Shown in pieces: positions 49,915 through 53,349 of a stretch of DNA of 53,349 nt (positions are counted from its first letter, which is position 1; each line of letters opens with the position of its first letter). This DNA comes from an uncultured Campylobacter sp. (lineage in GTDB: Bacteria > Campylobacterota > Campylobacteria > Campylobacterales > Campylobacteraceae): positions 1-53,349 of the forward strand of contig NZ_CALHVM010000017.1 in NCBI RefSeq assembly GCF_938039205.1, given 5' to 3'. Under the pieces are notes generated by a model that was not told the DNA's origin, ran no database searches, and saw only the letters and a list, made by a program, of their open reading frames with translations. The position numbers and the translations under genes are program-made.

Positions 49915-50364
49915 TTAACCAACTAAATTTTTATCAATCTCTACAATTCTTAAAAAAGCTTTTCTAGCACTTTTTTTAGCCTGCTCGCTTAGTCCCTCTT
50001 CAAAGTCAAGGACATTTTCAAGCAAGACGCTAATGCCAAGAAAAAGCGTCTTTGGGCAAATTTTTCGCAAATAGCTTAAAAGCACCGGCGTTGGGAGGTT
50101 GTGGGTTGAGTAGATGTAGTCTCTATCGTCACTTAGGTCAAAAAACTCTATCTTATCCTCATCAAAACCACTCATCGCATCGACTACTATCAAGATATCA
50201 GGTGCAAATTCTCTAATAGCTGAAAATTCATTCTCAGGCACATCTTGCCCAAAAAAGACCTTCCACTCTTTTAGCTCCTGCTCTACGATGCGGCCGACTT
50301 CATTACCCACATCATCATCGCCACGCATAGGATTACCGATGCAAAGGATGGCCTTTTTCATCAA
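49915..50364 (-). CDS. hycI: Hydrogenase maturation protease (HycI type)
   Basis: 149 residues. ILCIGNPMRGDDDVGNEVG at the start holds the metal Asp/Glu of the M52 family; IVVDAMSG and STHNLPTPVLLSYL follow. It cleaves the C-terminal tail of the NiFe large subunit after nickel insertion. Overlaps the hycH gene by 4 nt. Confidence 0.9.
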   Translation of the reverse strand: MMKKAILCIGNPMRGDDDVGNEVGRIVEQELKEWKVFFGQDVPENEFSAIREFAPDILIVVDAMSGFDEDKIEFFDLSDDRDYIYSTHNLPTPVLLSYLRKICPKTLFLGISVLLENVLDFEEGLSEQAKKSARKAFLRIVEIDKNLVG

Positions 50365-50705
50365 AAGTCCTTCCTAAGCACGATATAACCCTCTTTTAAA
50401 TTTGCCAAAATTTCTTTAAGCTTACACTCACAAAGCTGTGGCAAGAGTCTAGCGATATGCTCAGCAAAAATTTCAACTTCAAAATACTTGCTTAAATTTC
50501 CGATCTTAAATTTCACATATTCGCCTGAGTTTTTGATCATATCGTCAAATTCCTCATCGCTTAGCTCTAAGATCTTCTCGCTAAAATCAATCGTACCAAC
50601 ACCATGTCCCACGCAAGTGGAGAAAATTTTTATCTCCTTTAGCTCGCGTGGAAGCTTCTCGTTGTCGTCCATATGCCTTTTTGTAAGCTTATAAACTTGA
50701 ATCAT
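50361..50705 (-). CDS. hycH: Formate hydrogenlyase maturation protein HycH-like
   Basis: 114 residues, soluble. Position between the small-subunit gene and hycI, with 4-nt overlaps on both sides, and segments such as STCVGHGVGTIDF, match HycH. Short for the family (about 136 in E. coli). Needed for large-subunit maturation in E. coli. Confidence 0.8.
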   Translation of the reverse strand: MIQVYKLTKRHMDDNEKLPRELKEIKIFSTCVGHGVGTIDFSEKILELSDEEFDDMIKNSGEYVKFKIGNLSKYFEVEIFAEHIARLLPQLCECKLKEILANLKEGYIVLRKDF

Positions 50706-51526
50706 CTTTTACTCCAAACCTCGCTATCAACATCGATCGCAAAATTTTTACCAGCTTTTGCGTATTTTAGATAGACGTCATTATGCAAAAGTGCCATACA
50801 CTCAGCATATCTAGGATCATCTTCTTTTTTGATAGCTGCTACAACCGCTTCACGTGCAAGCTCTGGGTTGTGGATATCTCTTGAGGCTTTGATAGCGTCC
50901 ATATATTTTTCAAATAGCGTTCTACCAAAGATATAGCTCATCAGCCTTTTACTTTCAGCATGCAAGTCACGTTCAAACAAGATATCGCCCATTACTGACT
51001 TCTCAACTGGTGGAGGCGTAGTGCTGTCATTTTCATAGCTTTTTTTGTGCAATTTTTGATCGATGATGCCAAGAGCCATGCCAAGACCGTAAATAACACT
51101 TGCTGGGTGTGGAGGGCATCCTGGGATATAGACATCAACTGGGATTATCTTATCTATACCACCCCAAACGCTGTAAGCGTCGTGGAAAATTCCACCTGTG
51201 CTACCACAAGCGCCAAAAGCAACTACGATCTTAGGATCTGGAGCTGCCTCGTAAGCACGAAGAAGTGGGTAGTACATCTGTCTTGTGACTGGTCCTGAGC
51301 AAAGCAAGATATCAGCGTGTCTTGGGTTTGCTACAAGCTTAAAGCCAAAGCGCTCTGGATCCCACATCGGAGTGATAGCAGCGAAAATTTCGATCTCACA
51401 ACCGTTGCAGCTTCCGCAGTCGATCCTATAAACGCTAAAGCTTCTTTTGATATTTTTTAAATGCTCTAGCTTTGCAGTTAGGTCATTTGCTGTTTTTATG
51501 TCCTCTGGGACTTGATATAGACTCAT
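50702..51526 (-). CDS. hyfI: NiFe hydrogenase-3/4 type small subunit (NuoB-like)
   Basis: 274 residues. FeS ligands in SVYRIDCGSCNGCEIEIF, CSGPVTRQMYYPLLRAYE and IPGCPPHPASVIYG. Transfers electrons between the ferredoxin subunit and the NiFe large subunit. It could be named hycG or hyfI. Overlaps its neighbours by 4 nt. Confidence 0.92.
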   Translation of the reverse strand: MSLYQVPEDIKTANDLTAKLEHLKNIKRSFSVYRIDCGSCNGCEIEIFAAITPMWDPERFGFKLVANPRHADILLCSGPVTRQMYYPLLRAYEAAPDPKIVVAFGACGSTGGIFHDAYSVWGGIDKIIPVDVYIPGCPPHPASVIYGLGMALGIIDQKLHKKSYENDSTTPPPVEKSVMGDILFERDLHAESKRLMSYIFGRTLFEKYMDAIKASRDIHNPELAREAVVAAIKKEDDPRYAECMALLHNDVYLKYAKAGKNFAIDVDSEVWSKR

Positions 51527-52062
51527 TTTATAGCCTCCTCAACGCCTTTTGTTAGCCTTTCAGCAGATTGATTTTTCTTGCACTCTGGGCAGATAAAAAG
51601 GTACTCTTTTGCCTCTTCAAGTCTGCCTGGGAGTAAATTTGCTGTGCCAAGCTTTTCAAGAGTGAAATTTATAAGCCTTTTTGGCGTAAATGGCTTGCCG
51701 CAGCATTTGCAAGTTTGCATCTCAAGCTCGCCTCTTTGTATAAGAGCGCTCTTGTCAAATTTAACCGCAAGCTCAAAGCTATCGCTAAGTCTTACAGCTC
51801 CAGTTGGGCAAACCTCATCGCAGCGTCCGCAGAATATGCAACGACCACAGTCAAACTGCCAAACAAGTCTTGTTTGCTCATCGTTCATCTTAAGCTCTAT
51901 TGCATTACTTGGGCAAGCGATACCGCAAGCTGCACAACCTATACAAAGATCGTATGTATAGTCTGGCTGACCGCGGAAATTCTCAGGCACAATATATGGC
52001 TCAAATGGATAGGCGTATGTCGCCTTTCCATATTTTTCTGTGATGTCAAATAACTTCATCAT
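51523..52062 (-). CDS. hyfH: Hydrogenase 4Fe-4S ferredoxin subunit
   Basis: 179 residues. Two 4Fe-4S clusters: CIGCAACGIACPSNAIEL and CGRCIFCGRCDEVCPTGA. After them an extra CKCCGKPF and CPECKK give a possible zinc ribbon (about 133-166), seen in HycF/HyfH-type proteins. Electron carrier of the membrane hydrogenase. Overlaps neighbours by 4 nt. Confidence 0.92.
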   Translation of the reverse strand: MMKLFDITEKYGKATYAYPFEPYIVPENFRGQPDYTYDLCIGCAACGIACPSNAIELKMNDEQTRLVWQFDCGRCIFCGRCDEVCPTGAVRLSDSFELAVKFDKSALIQRGELEMQTCKCCGKPFTPKRLINFTLEKLGTANLLPGRLEEAKEYLFICPECKKNQSAERLTKGVEEAIK

Positions 52063-53349
52063 CTTAAATCCTTCTTACTAACCCCGCCATCTTGACAGAA
52101 TTTTTTAAGGTCTTTTTCTGTTAAAATTTTACTTTTTTTAGTCCTTACATCAACCAAAGTAACACGCTCGGTGCATGAGTAGCAAGGGTCAAGTGAGCAA
52201 ACGATAAGTGCAGCATCACTTATGTTGTTTCCTCTAAATTGATATCTTAGGCTTGGCCAGTTGTTATATGTCGCAGCCCTACATCTCCAGCGATATACTT
52301 TTTGAGCGCTACCTTGCATGATCCAGTGAACGTTCTCACCACGTGGTGCTTCATCGTGACCAAGTGCGAAATTCTCAGGTTTGATCATAGTCACAGGATC
52401 GATCATGATCGGAGTTTGAGGCATCATCTCAAAGCATTGGCGGATGATGTGGATAGAGCTTTTTAGCTCTTTATATCTAACCATCTCACGAGCAAAAACA
52501 TCGCAACCATGCTCAACTGCTACTTCAAATTCTATCTGTTTGAAGAAGTCGTATGGGTGATCGTAGCGGTTATCACGTTTAAAGCCAGAGCCTCTCATAT
52601 TTGGACCAACTGGGCTAAAGTCACGTGCTATTTGACGGTCTAAGATACCTACACCTTTCCAGCGTCCGATTTGGCGTTTATCTTCCAAAACTGCATCCCA
52701 AATTTCTGAAATTTGAATGTCAAGTTTGTTGATGATCTCTAAGCCTTTTTTGATCTCATGGTTTGTCATATCACGTCTTAAGCCGCCCATAACGACGTTA
52801 CCGTATGTTTTACGTCCGCCAGTTACAAGTTGAGCTAGCTCCATAGAGTACTCACGAACCCTAAAGATATGCATGAAAGCGTTGTAGTTACCAGTAACCT
52901 CACAAGCTAAACCGATATTTAAAAGGTGGCTGTGAAGACGCTCGATCTCAAGACAGATGACGCGTATAGCTTGAGCTCTTAGTGGGATTTCAAGCTTGAT
53001 AGCTTTTTCTGCTGCTTCGATACACGCAATAGCGTGAGCATAACCACAAATTCCGCAAACGCGCTCTGCAAGATAGCCCATTTGATCATAGTTCATTCTG
53101 TTTTCAGCTAGCTTTTCCATACCGCGGTGTTGATAGAACAAGCGATAATCAGCGTCGATGATCTCATCGCCGTCACAGAAAAGTCTAAAGTGACCTGGCT
53201 CATCAGATGTAACGTGTAGTGGTCCAAGTGGCACATCAACTACTGCATCGCCTGTTGGGAACAAAAACTCAGCATCTGGCTCATCTCTGTGATCTACTGG
53301 ATCAGGGCGGTAGCGATAATCCATAGCATCTTTTCTAAGTGGGTGAAGT
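52059..53349 (-). CDS. hyfG: NiFe hydrogenase large subunit, partial at the right edge
   Basis: Over 420 residues are visible, and the frame runs on to the window end through LHPLRKDAMDYRYRPDP, so the M at 53324 is internal. HycE/HyfG family: NuoD-like domain with RVCGICGYAHA (first Ni ligand pair) and DPCYSCTERV (second pair). Both NiFe ligand pairs are intact, so the enzyme should have an active site. The N-terminal NuoC-like domain lies outside the window. Name could be hycE. Confidence 0.93.
   Translation of the reverse strand, partial: LHPLRKDAMDYRYRPDPVDHRDEPDAEFLFPTGDAVVDVPLGPLHVTSDEPGHFRLFCDGDEIIDADYRLFYQHRGMEKLAENRMNYDQMGYLAERVCGICGYAHAIACIEAAEKAIKLEIPLRAQAIRVICLEIERLHSHLLNIGLACEVTGNYNAFMHIFRVREYSMELAQLVTGGRKTYGNVVMGGLRRDMTNHEIKKGLEIINKLDIQISEIWDAVLEDKRQIGRWKGVGILDRQIARDFSPVGPNMRGSGFKRDNRYDHPYDFFKQIEFEVAVEHGCDVFAREMVRYKELKSSIHIIRQCFEMMPQTPIMIDPVTMIKPENFALGHDEAPRGENVHWIMQGSAQKVYRWRCRAATYNNWPSLRYQFRGNNISDAALIVCSLDPCYSCTERVTLVDVRTKKSKILTEKDLKKFCQDGGVSKKDLR

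Overview
The window looks like a Campylobacter chromosome, probably of the oral/enteric group that includes C. showae, C. rectus, C. curvus and C. concisus. The support is the gene content: quinol nitric oxide reductase NorZ, cbb3 oxidase ccoNOQP with DUF4006, the C. jejuni-type neighbourhood ccoNOQP / two-component pair / TauE-SafE protein / carA / DUF507, HemJ, and a formate hydrogenlyase-type hydrogenase. AAAGGA-type ribosome binding sites are common, and AAATTT-rich words (CAAATTT, TCAAATTTGA) fill the spacers. No rRNA, tRNA, CRISPR array, prophage or transposase was seen.

The window has two compositionally different parts that meet just after nhaA, near 39.40 kb. The left part (1-39,393) is visibly GC-richer, with many GCG, CGC and GCC codons. 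The right part (about 39,400-53,349) is AT-richer, with more TCA, ACA and GAT codons. At the seam lies the C-terminal third of a flavin reductase without its N-terminus. This could be a recombination junction or a chimeric assembly of two Campylobacter species; the sequence alone cannot decide.

Left part: NO detoxification (norZ behind an FNR/CRP-type box); a di-haem peroxidase overlapping an EAL/degenerate-GGDEF sensor; a zinc locus (Zur-like regulator divergent from znuA, a fused DUF1007-NicO permease, znuC and znuB); tandem EamA exporters; mntP; ynfA/xth; rpsT-prfA; glmM-lspA-TM2/SHOCT; hemJ; a tellurium/stress (Ter) cluster with a divergent XRE regulator; a sulfur locus (PLP trans-sulfuration enzyme, amino-acid ABC transporter with two binding proteins) preceded by a newly noticed 15-codon Cys-rich leader peptide and a 21-bp hairpin; proC, proA and nhaA. 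Four copies of a dispersed intergenic element sharing the core AAAAGACAAGCCG lie next to znuC, glmM, hemJ and proA.

Right part, all on the minus strand: a FixH-like protein, a TPM-like protein, an unlisted 33-aa membrane peptide, DUF4006, ccoPQON, a two-component pair matching C. jejuni Cj1491c/Cj1492c (BumR/BumS), a TauE/SafE-family protein, carA, DUF507, focA, and the distal end of a hyc/hyf operon that runs off the right edge.

The strongest candidates for undescribed biology are the Cys-rich leader with its hairpin, the dispersed intergenic element, the znu locus with the ZevA-ZevB-like fusion, and the seam at 39.4 kb.
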